Below are positions 1 to 10,626 of a DNA stretch of 64,000 nucleotides, piece after piece. Both the position numbers and the translations under genes were made by a program. This DNA is from Herbinix sp. (GTDB taxonomy: Bacteria > Bacillota > Clostridia > Lachnospirales > Lachnospiraceae): assembly GCA_029238935.1 (NCBI GenBank), contig JAQZBN010000025.1:35225-99224 (forward strand), written 5' to 3'. Within the stretch, counting starts at the first letter, position 1; every line of letters starts with the position of its first letter. The notes beneath the pieces were generated by a model. It made no database searches and was not told the origin of the DNA. It was given only the letters and a program-made list of their open reading frames with translations.

Positions 1-120
1 AAGCTTTATCGCTTCCTCCCCATCCCCTGCAACGACAGGTTCAAATCCTTCCATCTTGGAATATGTAGCTAAAATATCTGTTATGTCACGATTGTCATCA
101 GCGATTAATATATGCTGCAT
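1..120 (-). CDS. Response regulator, N-terminal part (cut by window edge)
   Basis: The 40 visible residues begin MQHILIADDNRDITDILATY and read like the first strand and helix of a CheY-like receiver domain, with the paired acidic residues (DD) that bind magnesium. The start is an ATG at 118-120 behind AGGAGG on the minus strand. The phospho-acceptor Asp and any output domain lie outside the window, so the target process cannot be told. The family call is firm because the DD motif and the EGFEPVVAGDGEEAIKL segment are typical of receivers. Confidence 0.85.
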   Translation of the reverse strand, partial: MQHILIADDNRDITDILATYSKMEGFEPVVAGDGEEAIKL

Positions 121-484
121 TCTACCGCATCCTCCTTTTATAATTCATTCTTCGGTGTGTAGTTACTGTTTTCTCTGATGATTCTATACAAAGAGCATAA
201 AAATTTTGTATTAGTGTAGATCATAAATGTAACGCATTTTGCAAAAATGCTTTACATTCGACATAATGCTTCACTCATTCTTAACCATTATATATTATAA
301 TATAGTTGTAAAACAAGTAGAAAATACATATAAATTTAATAGAGAATATTAGATAAATAGGAAGTATTTATAAGAATTATAATATTTTTGAAAAATGACA
401 TTATTCTGACAAAAACAAATGGTATATTATTAAAGGATTGATAGGATGTGGCAAAAGGAATTTCCATAAATCGGAGGAAGGGCC
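121..484. other. Intergenic region between divergent genes
   Basis: This AT-rich gap separates the response regulator (minus) from the Big2 protein (plus). I see the two ribosome-binding sites at its ends but no convincing promoter, terminator, RNA gene or further ORF. Confidence 0.6.
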
Positions 485-1324
485 ATGAAAAAGGTTTTTT
501 ATCATAAGTACATAATCACACTTGGCTTACTTCTTTTCTTTACTTTACTTATGCCTTTTATTTCACCATTGAATGGGAAGACGGCATTTGCACAGAGTAT
601 AGATCCGGTGAAGAATGATATAAAGCTGAATTTAAAGAGTGTGTCTTTAGTTAAGGGCAAAACCTTTACCTTAAAAGTATACAATCTTAAGGATAGTGAT
701 AAAGTTAGCTTTAAATCAAACGACACGGAAGTTGCTTCTGTTAGCGACGATGGTACGATCACCGCCAATAAAGTAGGGGAGACTACCATCACTGTAACTG
801 TAAAAGAAGGAGAAACATTATCCTGTGATATTACTGTCGGACCTCCGGCGATCAGTATTAAGATGACGAAATCCAGAATTGTACTGGGTGAAGGTAAAAG
901 TGATATTTTAAAAGTCATCTTAAAACCGAGTAATACCGCAGAGGTTGCAAGATTTTCAAGCTATGATCCAAACATAGTGTCTGTAAGCTCCGGTGGACGT
1001 ATAACGGCGAATAAATTTGGCTTAACTTATTTATTTGCACAAGTTGGAGATTCCAGTGATGGCACCCGCAAATATGCGATGTGCACTGTAATTGTAACTG
1101 CCCCTGGTGATGTAGAAAATCTGGAAAATTATTATAGTGTGACTACAGAATTAAATTCAATTCCGGAACAAGACTTAAATCAAGCTGAATATGATTTCTT
1201 TAATGTAAAGTATTCATCCTCTGACACAAAAACTTTGGTTGAACAATATGACCAATATCTCAAGAGCAAATTTGATTTCAAGTCATTAACTCCTGCTTCA
1301 ACCGATTCCGGAACAGTCAGCTAG
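485..1324 (+). CDS. Secreted protein with two Big2 (Ig-like) domains
   Basis: The 279-residue product starts with a signal peptide (positive residues, a hydrophobic stretch, then TAFAQ near residue 36). Two bacterial Ig-like group 2 repeats follow, roughly residues 45-120 and 122-208. Each has the hallmark pattern of values 'changing in time' strands (VASVSDDGTITANKVGETTI; VSVSSGGRITANKFG). The C-terminal ~70 residues are unassigned and Ser/Asp rich. There is no LPXTG motif or membrane anchor, so it is probably released or wall-bound without covalent attachment. The start is chosen by CGGAGG seven bases upstream. It is monocistronic, with a terminator right after it. A structural or adhesive role is inferred from the fold only. 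Confidence 0.8.
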   Translation: MKKVFYHKYIITLGLLLFFTLLMPFISPLNGKTAFAQSIDPVKNDIKLNLKSVSLVKGKTFTLKVYNLKDSDKVSFKSNDTEVASVSDDGTITANKVGETTITVTVKEGETLSCDITVGPPAISIKMTKSRIVLGEGKSDILKVILKPSNTAEVARFSSYDPNIVSVSSGGRITANKFGLTYLFAQVGDSSDGTRKYAMCTVIVTAPGDVENLENYYSVTTELNSIPEQDLNQAEYDFFNVKYSSSDTKTLVEQYDQYLKSKFDFKSLTPASTDSGTVS

Positions 1325-1375
1325 AAAATCATAATCAACTAGGTTACTAATCAGAAATACACGATAAGATAAGTT

Positions 1376-1405
1376 GCACGTATTCAATGAATACGTGCTT
1401 TTTTT
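1376..1405 (+). terminator. Rho-independent terminator after the Big2 gene
   Basis: An 8-bp stem (GCACGTAT / ATACGTGC) with a short loop is followed by seven T residues, 50 bp after the Big2 stop codon. Confidence 0.9.
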
Positions 1406-1555
1406 AATCGTATTAAAAGCATGGTTGTAATATGAGATTTATTGGTATATGATAAATTATCAGGATATTGTGTGATCATCAAGCTTAAGGATGGATGACT
1501 CATAAATTAATATTCATAGATAGAACGTCCGGTTCATACAGAAAGGAGAACCAGC

Positions 1556-2293
1556 ATGAAAATAACGTATATTCATCATAGTTGTTTTAGTGTGGAATTA
1601 ACGGATTCCATATTCTTATTTGATTATTATCAAGGCACTTTGCCAGACTTTCCAAAAGATAAAATGTTATATGTCTTTGCCAGCCATAAACATCATGATC
1701 ATTTTGATCCAAGCATCTTTCAATTAGCAGAGAGCTACTCTAATATCACCTATATACTATCCAAGGACATTAAGATGAGTGAGGCATATATGGATCGTAA
1801 CAATATTTCACCTTCTGCACGTCAATGCCTTATTTATATTGGAAAGAACTCTATACTGGAACTGTCCGGAAACGGGTCATTCACTCCGATTAAGGTTGAA
1901 ACACTCACCTCCACGGATGAAGGGGTAGCCTTCCTTATCTCTATTGATTCTAAGACGATCTATCATGCCGGTGACTTAAATTACTGGACTTGGATCGGAG
2001 AATCGGACGAAGAATTTAACAATATGAAAACAAGCTACCTCCGTGAGATGAAAAAGTTAAATGAACGCAATATTCAACTGGCTTTTGTACCATTAGACCC
2101 AAGATTGGAAGAACGCTTTTGGTGGGGGCTTGATGCCTTTATGCATAACAGTAATACAGACTATGTATTTCCAATGCATTTTTGGAAGGATTATTCTGTC
2201 ATATCTAAGTTAAAAGCCCTTGATTGTTCCAACGAATATAGAGATAAAATCATAGATATTATGGAAGAAGGTCAGATCTTTCAACTGGATTAG
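1556..2293 (+). CDS. Metallo-beta-lactamase-fold hydrolase (UlaG-like)
   Basis: This 245-residue cytosolic protein carries the MBL signature HxHxDH as ASHKHHDHFD near residue 47. Later metal ligands are in YHAGDLNYW (around residue 140) and in PMHFW (near residue 206). The length and the short N-terminal strand before HHSCF fit the stand-alone 'beta-lactamase superfamily' hydrolases related to UlaG rather than true beta-lactamases or RNases. The start follows AAAGGAG by seven bases. It is a single gene with its own promoter region, and the neighbours give no hint of the substrate. The fold is confident; the substrate is unknown. Confidence 0.8.
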   Translation: MKITYIHHSCFSVELTDSIFLFDYYQGTLPDFPKDKMLYVFASHKHHDHFDPSIFQLAESYSNITYILSKDIKMSEAYMDRNNISPSARQCLIYIGKNSILELSGNGSFTPIKVETLTSTDEGVAFLISIDSKTIYHAGDLNYWTWIGESDEEFNNMKTSYLREMKKLNERNIQLAFVPLDPRLEERFWWGLDAFMHNSNTDYVFPMHFWKDYSVISKLKALDCSNEYRDKIIDIMEEGQIFQLD

Positions 2294-2529
2294 CTAGCTA
2301 GTTAGATATCTTACGAAAGGTTTCAGAAATGAATAATGTGAAACTATAACACCATTGACAAAAATTCACTCTGACGTATCGTACACTTTGTATATATTAA
2401 GGTGAATAAATGACGATCTTTTATAATCGACCCCATATAGGCTAATGTATATTGAAATAGCACATATAAATGTTTAAAAGTTATCTACTACAATACAATA
2501 AATAACGAAATAAGAAAGGATGAACTAAA

Positions 2530-2898
2530 ATGAATTTCAAATTTGCCCATAACAACTATAATGTTTTTGATCTGGAGAAATCCTTAGCTTTTTATGAAGA
2601 AGCTCTTGGTTTAAAAGAAACCCGCAGAATAACACCAGAATCCGGTGAGTTTATCATCGTTTATTTGGGTGATGGATCAACCAATCACTTACTAGAGCTT
2701 ACCTGGCTACGAGATTGGGATAGACCTTATAATCTTGGTGACAACGAGATCCATCTTGCTTTTAAAGTAGATGATTTTGATGCAGCAAAAGAAAAGCATA
2801 AACAGATGAACTGCATCTGTTATGAGAATCCTACAATGGGGATCTATTTTATCAACGATCCGGATGGATATTGGCTAGAAGTTATTCCAACTAGATAA
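2530..2898 (+). CDS. VOC-family protein, lactoylglutathione lyase-like
   Basis: The 122-residue product is one vicinal-oxygen-chelate unit pair. It has FAHNNYNVFDLEKSLAFYEEALGL at the start, a central LLELTWL with the metal-ligand Glu, an EIHLAFKVDD strand with a His ligand, and a C-terminal DPDGYWLEVIP with the final Glu. This matches glyoxalase I-type proteins of Firmicutes, which would detoxify methylglyoxal, although clostridia often lack glutathione and the thiol cofactor is uncertain. RBS AAAGGAT lies before the ATG. It is monocistronic and ends at a strong hairpin shared with carB on the opposite strand. Confidence 0.8.
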   Translation: MNFKFAHNNYNVFDLEKSLAFYEEALGLKETRRITPESGEFIIVYLGDGSTNHLLELTWLRDWDRPYNLGDNEIHLAFKVDDFDAAKEKHKQMNCICYENPTMGIYFINDPDGYWLEVIPTR

Positions 2899-2960
2899 TT
2901 GATTTGGGTTAAAGAATAAACCTAAAATTATTGAGTACTAACATATAGAAAATATAGAAA

Positions 2961-3003
2961 AAAACCAGAAGGTTTCGCTTCACACTGAACCTTCTGGTTT
3001 TTT
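2961..3003. terminator. Strong bidirectional terminator
   Basis: A 13-bp GC-containing stem built on AACCAGAAGGTT / AACCTTCTGGTT is flanked by A-run and T-run on its two sides, so it can end both the VOC gene (plus) and transcripts arriving from carB (minus). Confidence 0.85.
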
Positions 3004-3010
3004 ATCTGCT

Positions 3011-3200
3011 TCATTCTAATATTTTTCATTCTAATACTATTCATCAAATACTATTCATCAAATATTATTCATTCAAGTACTATTCATTCTAATACAAATT
3101 ACTCTAATACAAATATTCTAACACTAATCATTCTATCACAAATCATGTTAATACAAATCATTCTAAAGCAAATCATTCTAATACAAATCATTCTAATACG
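3011..3200. repeat. Degenerate 14-15-bp tandem repeat array 1 (about 13 units)
   Basis: On the plus strand the unit is close to TTCATTCTAATACAA, repeated about 13 times with substitutions and occasional one-base slips. It fills the 3' intergenic space between the VOC gene and carB. No ORF of plausible composition runs through it. Arrays 2 and 3 in this window have the same period and share the TTCAT core. Confidence 0.85.
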
Positions 3201-3289
3201 ATATCTTCTAGTATTATACTTTCCGTATCTTCACTTTTCTTATTAGAATTCACAATAAGCCTATCCTTCTTACCTTACCAATTCAACCT

Positions 3290-6200
3290 TTAGATTTTTG
3301 CGATATCCACTAATGTGATCTTCGATATGTCTTCATTCTCCAGACTAGTTAGCAGTGCGTTGGCGGTATCCAGGGAGGTAAAGCAAGTTACTCCGGTCTC
3401 AATCGACATACGTCTGATCAAGAAACCGTCTCTGGTTTTATCTCGACCTTGCGTCGGTGTATTGATTACCAGGTCTATTTGATGCTCGAGAATGAGATCC
3501 AGTATGGTCGGAGCTTTTTCTTCTATCTTACGGATACTTGTAGTTGCGATACCATTTTCATTGAGAGCCTTGGCTGTACCTTCGGTCGCATAGATTTCAT
3601 AGCCAAGGGCTTTAAATCTTTTCGCTACTCCGACTGCTTCTTCTTTATCTGCTTCCTTGACTGTCATAATCATCTTCTTATGCTTTGGAAGATTTACCCC
3701 TGCACCTAAGAACGCTTTGTATAAAGCTTCATGGAAAGTTTTTGCGATACCTAAACATTCACCGGTCGATTTCATCTCAGGTCCAAGGCTGATCTCTGCT
3801 CCTCTTAATTTTTCAAAGGAGAATACCGGCATCTTGATTGCAATATAATCTGCTTCTTTATAAAGCCCAGTAGTATAACCTAAGTCTTTTAATTTCTCTC
3901 CAAGGATCACCTTAGTTGCCAGATCAACCACCGGTATACCGGTTACCTTACTAATATACGGTACGGTACGGCTGGAACGTGGATTTACTTCGATGACATA
4001 AACCTGATCCTGATGTACAATGAACTGAATATTGATTAAACCTTTCACGTGAAGGGAATTAGCAAGCTTTTTTGTGTAATCTACTATATCTTCTTTTACC
4101 TTATTACTGATGCTCTGCGCCGGATATACGGAGATACTATCTCCGGAATGAATTCCAGCCCGCTCGATATGTTCCATGATACCCGGAATTAAGATATCTT
4201 TCCCATCACAGATCGCATCAACTTCTACTTCTTTACCCATCAGGTATTTATCAACTAATATCGGATGCTCCTGTACGGTTTGGTTAATAATATTCATAAA
4301 TTCCTTGATATCTTCATCACAAATTGCTATCTGCATTCCCTGTCCGCCCAGTACATAGGAGGGACGAACAAGCACCGGATATCCCAGTTCGTTGGCTGCT
4401 GCCAGTGCCTGTTCCGTTGTAAATACAGTTTTACCTGCCGGACGTAAGATCTGGCATTTCTCTAAGATTTTATCAAACAACTCTCTATCTTCTGCAGCAT
4501 CTACATCTTCAGCTGAAGTTCCTAAGATTGGAACTCCCATCTTTAGCAATGCATCGGTTAACTTAATTGCTGTTTGCCCACCAAATTGAACAACTGCTCC
4601 GTCCGGTTTTTCTAGATCTACAATGTTTTCAACATCTTCCGGTGTCAGAGGTTCAAAGTAAAGCTTATCAGCGATATCAAAATCAGTACTTACTGTCTCT
4701 GGATTATTATTTACGATAATCGTCTCATATCCGCTCTTTGCAAATGCCCACACACTGTGTACGGAGCAGTAATCAAACTCGATACCTTGACCGATACGGA
4801 TGGGGCCGGAACCAAGAACCATGATCTTCTTTTTCTTATTAGTTTGCTCAACTTCATTGTAACTGCCAAAGCAGGAATAATAGTAGGGTGTTTCCGCATC
4901 AAACTCTGCAGCACAGGTATCAACCATTTTATATGCCGCAATTATTCCATTTTCCTTACGGAATTTCTTAATCTCTTTCTCTGATTTACCGGTGAAATCT
5001 GCAATCACGCGATCAGGAAAGCCAATTCGTTTCGCTTCTGCAATCAGCTCCTTGGTGAAAGGTTCTGTTTCCAGTGCTTTTTCCATCTCAACCAGGATTG
5101 CAAGCTTATCGATGAACCACAGGTCAATCTTAGTAATGCTATGGATCTCTTCATAAGAGATGCCTCTTCGTAGAGCTTCGGCTATTACGAATAATCTTCT
5201 GTCATCAATTTGATGAAGGGCTTTTTGAAGTTCTTCCATACTTAATTTATTGTACTTGCCAAATTTTAAGCTGTAAGAGTTTTGTTCGAGGGAACGAAGT
5301 GCTTTCATCAATGCACTTTCAAAATTTGTACTGATCGCCATTACCTCACCGGTTGCTTTCATCTGTGTGGTAAGTGCTCTTTTTGCTGTTATGAATTTAT
5401 CAAAAGGCCATTTTGGGATCTTAACTACGACATAGTCAAGAGTAGGCTCAAAGCTGGCGTAGGTTTTCTTTGTTACCGCATTCTTAATCTCATCCAGATG
5501 ATACCCCAGTGCAATCTTCGCTGCTACCTTAGCAATCGGATACCCCGTTGCCTTGGAAGCCAAAGCAGAGGAACGGCTCACTCTTGGATTTACCTCGATA
5601 ACACAGTATTCAAAGGTATCCGGATGAAGGGCATACTGAACATTACATCCACCGGTTATTCCAAGTTCATTGATGATATTTAAGGATGCACTTCGTAGCA
5701 TCTGATATTCTTTATCGCCTAAAGTTTGGGAGGGAGCTACTACGATACTATCTCCGGTATGAACTCCAACCGGATCAATGTTTTCCATGTTACATACGGT
5801 GATACAGTTTCCTGCACTATCCCTCATTACCTCATATTCGATTTCTTTCCATCCTGCGATGCAACGTTCGATCAAACATTGTCCCACACGGCTGAGTCTT
5901 AAACCGTTTGTCGTAATGGAAATTAACTCTTCTTTTGTTTTTGCAATTCCTCCGCCACTTCCGCCTAAGGTATAAGCTGGTCTTACAACTACTGGATAGC
6001 CTATTGTATTTGCGAATGTAACAGCATCTGCAACGGTTGTTACAACCTCACTTGGCGCACAAGGTTCTCCAATCTTCTCCATCGTTTGCTTAAATTCCAG
6101 ACGGTCCTCAGCCTTTTTGATGGTTTCTGATGTTGTACCTATCAGCTTAACATCATTCTCTCTTAAAAATCCCGACTCTTCTAATTCCATCGCAATATTT

Positions 6201-6487
6201 AATGCTGCCTGGCCTCCTAGGGTAGGTAATACGCTATCGGGTTTTTCTTTTAATATTATCTTCTTAACGAATTCCGGCGTTAAGGGTTCAATATAAACCA
6301 TATCTGCCATCTCTTTATCCGTCATTATGGTTGCTGGATTTGAATTTACAAGGACAACGCAAACGCCTTCTTCTTTTAAGGAACGGCAGGCCTGTGTTCC
6401 TGCATAGTCAAATTCTGCCGCCTGCCCAATGATAATTGGACCGGAACCAATTACTAATACCTTCTTTATACTCTCATTTCTTGGCAT
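3290..6487 (-). CDS. carB: Carbamoyl-phosphate synthase, large subunit
   Basis: This catalytic subunit makes carbamoyl phosphate from bicarbonate, ammonia and two ATP for pyrimidine and arginine synthesis. The 1065 residues show the expected duplicated layout. A first biotin-carboxylase-like half begins [22 protein letters not shown] and has an ATP-grasp segment with [16 protein letters not shown] near residue 170. A second half starts near residue 555 ([18 protein letters not shown]) with [14 protein letters not shown]. The C-terminal ~130 residues are the allosteric MGS-like domain. Full family length and intact motifs indicate a working enzyme. Its ATG overlaps the carA stop by one base (TAATG), so translation is probably coupled. 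Confidence 0.98.
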   Translation of the reverse strand: MPRNESIKKVLVIGSGPIIIGQAAEFDYAGTQACRSLKEEGVCVVLVNSNPATIMTDKEMADMVYIEPLTPEFVKKIILKEKPDSVLPTLGGQAALNIAMELEESGFLRENDVKLIGTTSETIKKAEDRLEFKQTMEKIGEPCAPSEVVTTVADAVTFANTIGYPVVVRPAYTLGGSGGGIAKTKEELISITTNGLRLSRVGQCLIERCIAGWKEIEYEVMRDSAGNCITVCNMENIDPVGVHTGDSIVVAPSQTLGDKEYQMLRSASLNIINELGITGGCNVQYALHPDTFEYCVIEVNPRVSRSSALASKATGYPIAKVAAKIALGYHLDEIKNAVTKKTYASFEPTLDYVVVKIPKWPFDKFITAKRALTTQMKATGEVMAISTNFESALMKALRSLEQNSYSLKFGKYNKLSMEELQKALHQIDDRRLFVIAEALRRGISYEEIHSITKIDLWFIDKLAILVEMEKALETEPFTKELIAEAKRIGFPDRVIADFTGKSEKEIKKFRKENGIIAAYKMVDTCAAEFDAETPYYYSCFGSYNEVEQTNKKKKIMVLGSGPIRIGQGIEFDYCSVHSVWAFAKSGYETIIVNNNPETVSTDFDIADKLYFEPLTPEDVENIVDLEKPDGAVVQFGGQTAIKLTDALLKMGVPILGTSAEDVDAAEDRELFDKILEKCQILRPAGKTVFTTEQALAAANELGYPVLVRPSYVLGGQGMQIAICDEDIKEFMNIINQTVQEHPILVDKYLMGKEVEVDAICDGKDILIPGIMEHIERAGIHSGDSISVYPAQSISNKVKEDIVDYTKKLANSLHVKGLINIQFIVHQDQVYVIEVNPRSSRTVPYISKVTGIPVVDLATKVILGEKLKDLGYTTGLYKEADYIAIKMPVFSFEKLRGAEISLGPEMKSTGECLGIAKTFHEALYKAFLGAGVNLPKHKKMIMTVKEADKEEAVGVAKRFKALGYEIYATEGTAKALNENGIATTSIRKIEEKAPTILDLILEHQIDLVINTPTQGRDKTRDGFLIRRMSIETGVTCFTSLDTANALLTSLENEDISKITLVDIAKI

Positions 6488-7572
6488 TATTTTGACACCT
6501 CCATCATATGAATAAATTCATCAAATAGGTACTCACTATCCTGTGGTCCTGCGCATGCTTCCGGATGGAATTGTACCGAGAAAACATTTTTTTCCAAATA
6601 ATGAAGTCCTTCAACCGTTCCATCATTGACATTTACAAAACTTACTTCAGCTACGTTATTGGCAAGACTATCACTCATCACCATATAGCCGTGATTTTGT
6701 GTAGAGATATATACTTTACCGTTTTTAAGATCCTTTACCGGGTGATTGGCACCTCTGTGACCATACTTCATCTTTGCTGTATCTCCTCCGTTTGCAAGAG
6801 CCAAGAGTTGATGTCCCAGGCAGATTGCAAAGATCGGAATAGTACTGTCAAACATCTTCTTTACTTCTGCAATTATTTCCGTACATTCTTTTGGATCCCC
6901 AGGACCATTGGATAACATGATACCATCCGGGGCATCTGCAATGATCTCATCTGCTTTTGTAAAGGCTGGATAAATCGTAACTTCACAACCACGTTTTGCA
7001 AGGGATCTTGGAATATTATATTTCATACCATAGTCAAGCAACGCTACGCGGTATTTCTTATCATTCTGCTTTGCCGGAAATATTGTCTTTTCCTGGCAGG
7101 TTGTCTTCTCAACTACTTTTAATACTTGGTACTGTTTCATTTTTTGGATGGCTTCTTCTACCTTGTAATTTTCATTGGTAGTTATCATACCATTCATTGT
7201 TCCCTTATTACGAAGTAACTTCACCAAGGCTCTTGTATCAATTCCTGATATTCCCGGAATATCATTTCTTTCTAGAAAGCTCTGGATGCTTTCTTGATTA
7301 CGAAAATTACTAGGTAATCTGGATAACTCCCTCACAATAAAGCCATCAGCCCAGGGCTTTTTTGACTCCATGTCTTCATGGCAAACACCATAATTTCCGA
7401 TCAACGGATAGGTCATAACTACACTCTGACCTGCATAGGAGGGGTCAGTTAATACCTCAAGATATCCTGTCATCCCGGTATTAAACACTATCTCACTAAT
7501 AATCTCGCGCTTAGAACCGATACTTTCTCCGGTAAATACATTACCATCTTCCAGAATTAAGTATGCTTTCAT
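6487..7572 (-). CDS. carA: Carbamoyl-phosphate synthase, small (glutaminase) subunit
   Basis: The 361-residue subunit hydrolyses glutamine and channels ammonia to CarB. The N-terminal half (residues 1-150; [34 protein letters not shown]) is the CPSase small-chain domain. The C-terminal half is a class I glutamine amidotransferase, with nucleophile Cys in [10 protein letters not shown] and the His-Glu pair in VQFHPEA. It is the first gene of a carA-carB operon with a one-base overlap. A leader of roughly 200 nt precedes it and contains an imperfect hairpin, but I could not recognise a PyrR-binding loop or attenuator, so regulation is open. Confidence 0.98.
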   Translation of the reverse strand: MKAYLILEDGNVFTGESIGSKREIISEIVFNTGMTGYLEVLTDPSYAGQSVVMTYPLIGNYGVCHEDMESKKPWADGFIVRELSRLPSNFRNQESIQSFLERNDIPGISGIDTRALVKLLRNKGTMNGMITTNENYKVEEAIQKMKQYQVLKVVEKTTCQEKTIFPAKQNDKKYRVALLDYGMKYNIPRSLAKRGCEVTIYPAFTKADEIIADAPDGIMLSNGPGDPKECTEIIAEVKKMFDSTIPIFAICLGHQLLALANGGDTAKMKYGHRGANHPVKDLKNGKVYISTQNHGYMVMSDSLANNVAEVSFVNVNDGTVEGLHYLEKNVFSVQFHPEACAGPQDSEYLFDEFIHMMEVSK

Positions 7573-7866
7573 ATTTCACCTATTCCTTTCCTTGGGGTTA
7601 TCATATTCAATAGAAAGGAGCAATATCCGTTTTTCAGATATACTCCGATGCAATGCAATTCATTTTAAATCCATTTCACATTAATCATTTTATTTATAAT
7701 TATAAATAAAGATGCCTGTTTTTCTGCATATTTATTCATAAGTCAAATTTCTAAGATTTTATCATATCTCTCTATAAAATACAAGTAGTTTCTTAAAATA
7801 ATTTATTTTCACATTTTTAAAAGTCTATCATAATCTAGTAATAAACAATAAATGAAGGATTTTGGA

Positions 7867-9174
7867 ATGTATAATTATATGCATAAGTTTCCTACTACAG
7901 AGACGCTGAAAATGCCCAAAAATAGTCCAAGAATTTATCCAACTCAATTAGAACCCCAATCCTTTGGTCAGTTTCGAGCTCGCTGTGTAACCCCGAATTT
8001 TGAACCAATCGAAGGTGCTACGGTAAGCATTTCTGATCCCTCCAATCCGGAACGTGTCATCGAACAATTAACCACGAATGGTTCCGGTTTGACTGAAATT
8101 ATTACTCTACCTGCGCCATCCATTGATTACAGCCTGGAGCCAAATTCACCACAGCCTTATTCGGAATATGATTTACAAATCACAGCACCTGGATTTCAAG
8201 GAGCATTTTTTTCGGATATTGAGATTTTACCGGATGTAACTGCCTTACAAGAAGCAAACCTTATTCCCGTTCCTGAACCGAGTGCAGAGGAAGCCTCCTT
8301 TGTCATCGATCCTCATACCCTTTATGCGGAATATCCACCAAAAATCCCAGAGGATGAAATAAAACCAACGGGTGAAACCGGTGAAATTGTATTACCTCGT
8401 GTTGTAATTCCTGAATTTGTGATCGTTCATGACGGACCTCCTGCATCTCCCGCTGCTAACCACTGGGTTCGGTTCCGTGATTATATCAAGAACGTTGCCT
8501 CCAGTGAAATTTATGCTACTTGGCCTGAGTCAACGATTTATGCCAATGTTTTGGCTATCCTTTCATTTACCTTAAACCGTGTTTATACCGAATGGTATCG
8601 TAATCAGGGTTATAATTTTACGATTACCTCATCCACAGCTTATGACCATAAATGGATCAACGGCAGAAATATCTATCAGAATATCAGTGTTATCGTGGAT
8701 TCCGTATTTACGAACTTTCTATCCAGACCAAACGTTAGGCAGCCGATTTTGACTCAATACTGTGATGGTAATCGGGTCACTTGCCCAAACTGGTTATCCC
8801 AATGGGGTTCTAAAACCTTAGGAGATCAAGGTTTGACTGCAATTCAAATCCTTCGAAATTATTACGGCAATTCTATTTATATTAATACGGCTCAAGAAGT
8901 ATCTGGGGTTCCTTCCTCCTGGCCAGGATATAACCTGGTTTCCGGTTCCCGTGGTGACAGTGTTCGTATGATGCAAGAACAATTAAACCGCATTGCTCAG
9001 GTCTATACTGTAATACCTCGAATTGCTGTTGATGGAGCTTATGGACCGCGAACAGCGGAGGCAGTCCGGGCTTTTCAACAGGTTTTCTCCCTACCGGTGA
9101 CCGGAATTGTAGATCTTGCCACTTGGTATAAGATTTCTGCTATCTATGTTGCTGTTACCAGAATAGCAGAGTAA
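7867..9174 (+). CDS. SleC-like spore cortex-lytic protein, copy 1
   Basis: The 435-residue product has an N-terminal beta domain (about residues 20-140, a regulatory-like fold also seen in SleC). A SpoIID/SleC-like lytic transglycosylase region follows, about 180-350, with YIKNVASSEIYATWPES holding the probable catalytic Glu and a conserved LTQYCDG and CPNWLSQWGS. A C-terminal peptidoglycan-binding domain 1 covers about 360-430 (GDSVRMMQEQLN, VDGAYGPRTAEAVRAFQ). SleC enzymes open the spore cortex during germination after proteolytic activation. The ATG at 7867 is chosen because AAGGA lies seven bases upstream; the in-frame ATG at 7852 has no ribosome site. It is followed by a close paralogue. 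The SleC assignment comes from recalled family features, not a search. Confidence 0.75.
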   Translation: MYNYMHKFPTTETLKMPKNSPRIYPTQLEPQSFGQFRARCVTPNFEPIEGATVSISDPSNPERVIEQLTTNGSGLTEIITLPAPSIDYSLEPNSPQPYSEYDLQITAPGFQGAFFSDIEILPDVTALQEANLIPVPEPSAEEASFVIDPHTLYAEYPPKIPEDEIKPTGETGEIVLPRVVIPEFVIVHDGPPASPAANHWVRFRDYIKNVASSEIYATWPESTIYANVLAILSFTLNRVYTEWYRNQGYNFTITSSTAYDHKWINGRNIYQNISVIVDSVFTNFLSRPNVRQPILTQYCDGNRVTCPNWLSQWGSKTLGDQGLTAIQILRNYYGNSIYINTAQEVSGVPSSWPGYNLVSGSRGDSVRMMQEQLNRIAQVYTVIPRIAVDGAYGPRTAEAVRAFQQVFSLPVTGIVDLATWYKISAIYVAVTRIAE

Positions 9175-9238
9175 TTATTATCACAACTTCCTTTTTGTCA
9201 CATATTTTATATTAAATAAGAATATCGAGGTAACAACT

Positions 9239-10567
9239 ATGTACCCTTTCTATACCGCTCCCAGAGAAAGTAAGTATAGTAAAAACGGCTCCAGTGATAT
9301 CCTCAAAAAGCCTCTGACACGTGTGTATCCTACTCAGCTTTCAACTCAAAATTTAGGAAAATTAAAAGTATCTGCTGCCACTGCTGACCTTACACCGATT
9401 GAAAATGCAACAGTTGCTATTTATGCACCGAATAATCAGGATACTCCCATCGAACAACTCACGACAGATGTTTCCGGTCAGACGGCCGAAATAGAATTAC
9501 CAGCTCCTTCTGTAGACTATAGTCTTTCACCATCTGCTGAGCAGCCTTATTCAGAATATACCATTCGAATTAACGCCAGTAATTTTACTCCGGTGCAGAT
9601 AACAAATGCTGAGATTTTTCCAAATGTAACTGCACTTCAGAATGCGACTCTTATCCCGACAACACCTCAGGCCGAAACTGCTTCTTATGTTATTCCACCT
9701 CATACCCTATACGGTGATTATCCTCCCAAGATTGCTGAGGAAGAAATTAAACCAACCGGTGAAACAGGAGAAATTGTATTAAGCCGTGTTGTAATACCTG
9801 AGTTTGTTATTGTTCATGATGGTCCTCCTACAGACACCTCCGCTGCAAATCACTATGTTAGATTTCGTGATTATATCAAGAATGTAGCTTCCAGTGAAAT
9901 CTATGCTACCTGGCCAGAAGCTACCATCCAGGCTAATGTACTTGCTATACTTTCCTTTACTCTTAATCGTGTATTTACGGAATGGTATCGTAATCAAGGT
10001 TATAACTTTACCGTGACCTCTTCTACTGCTTTCGATCACAAATGGATCCCCGGAAGAAATATCTACAACAACATAGGATATACTGTAGATCAGATGTTTA
10101 CTAATTATCTTTCCCGTCCAAATGTGAAGCAGCCAATCTTAACTCAATATTGTGATGGCGAAAAGGTTCAGTGTCCAAACTGGATGACCCAATGGGGTTC
10201 AAAGCAATTAGGCGATCAAGGAAGGAGTGCTATAGAGATTATTCGCCACTTTTATGGCAACTCCATGTACATTAATACAGCAGTAGAAGTATCCGGTGTC
10301 CCTGCCTCCTGGCCTGGATCTAATTTAAACATTGGTGCCACCGGTAATAATGTTCGTATGATTCAAGAACAACTAAATACGATCTCAGGCAAATACATTC
10401 AAATTCCAAAGGTTGCAGTGGATAGTAATTACGGTCAATCTACTGCGGATGCTGTTTCTGCCTTTCAAAGGATCTTTGACTTACCGGCTACGGGTATCGT
10501 CGATTATGCAACCTGGTATAAGATTTCAGCTATCTATGTTGCAGTAAGTAGAATAGCTGAATTATAA
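9239..10567 (+). CDS. SleC-like spore cortex-lytic protein, copy 2
   Basis: The 442-residue protein is co-linear with the preceding gene and very similar from the IKPTGETGEIVL segment onward, pointing to tandem duplication. It keeps YIKNVASSEIYATWPEA, the SSTAFDHKW region, LTQYCDGEKVQCPNW and the C-terminal peptidoglycan-binding domain (VRMIQEQLN, YGQSTADAVSAFQ). The N-terminal ~150 residues diverge more, as expected if that part is a propeptide or localisation module. RBS GAGGT lies before the ATG. The gap to copy 1 is about 64 bp with no terminator between, so they probably form one transcript ended by the hairpin after this gene. A sporulation or germination role is inferred from the family. 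Confidence 0.75.
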   Translation: MYPFYTAPRESKYSKNGSSDILKKPLTRVYPTQLSTQNLGKLKVSAATADLTPIENATVAIYAPNNQDTPIEQLTTDVSGQTAEIELPAPSVDYSLSPSAEQPYSEYTIRINASNFTPVQITNAEIFPNVTALQNATLIPTTPQAETASYVIPPHTLYGDYPPKIAEEEIKPTGETGEIVLSRVVIPEFVIVHDGPPTDTSAANHYVRFRDYIKNVASSEIYATWPEATIQANVLAILSFTLNRVFTEWYRNQGYNFTVTSSTAFDHKWIPGRNIYNNIGYTVDQMFTNYLSRPNVKQPILTQYCDGEKVQCPNWMTQWGSKQLGDQGRSAIEIIRHFYGNSMYINTAVEVSGVPASWPGSNLNIGATGNNVRMIQEQLNTISGKYIQIPKVAVDSNYGQSTADAVSAFQRIFDLPATGIVDYATWYKISAIYVAVSRIAEL

Positions 10568-10582
10568 AGAGGCTAAAAGGCC

Positions 10583-10617
10583 GCAAAAAAGCTGGGAATA
10601 AAATTCCCAGCTTTTCA
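10583..10617. terminator. Bidirectional terminator between SleC-like pair and flagellin
   Basis: A stem AAAAGCTGGGAAT / ATTCCCAGCTTTT with a tiny loop, with A and T runs on its two sides, can serve both convergent genes. Confidence 0.9.
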
Positions 10618-10626
10618 ATTCTATAT

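Noticed and set aside
3011..3200. CRISPR array
   Set aside because: Units are contiguous and degenerate with no spacers; no cas gene is present.
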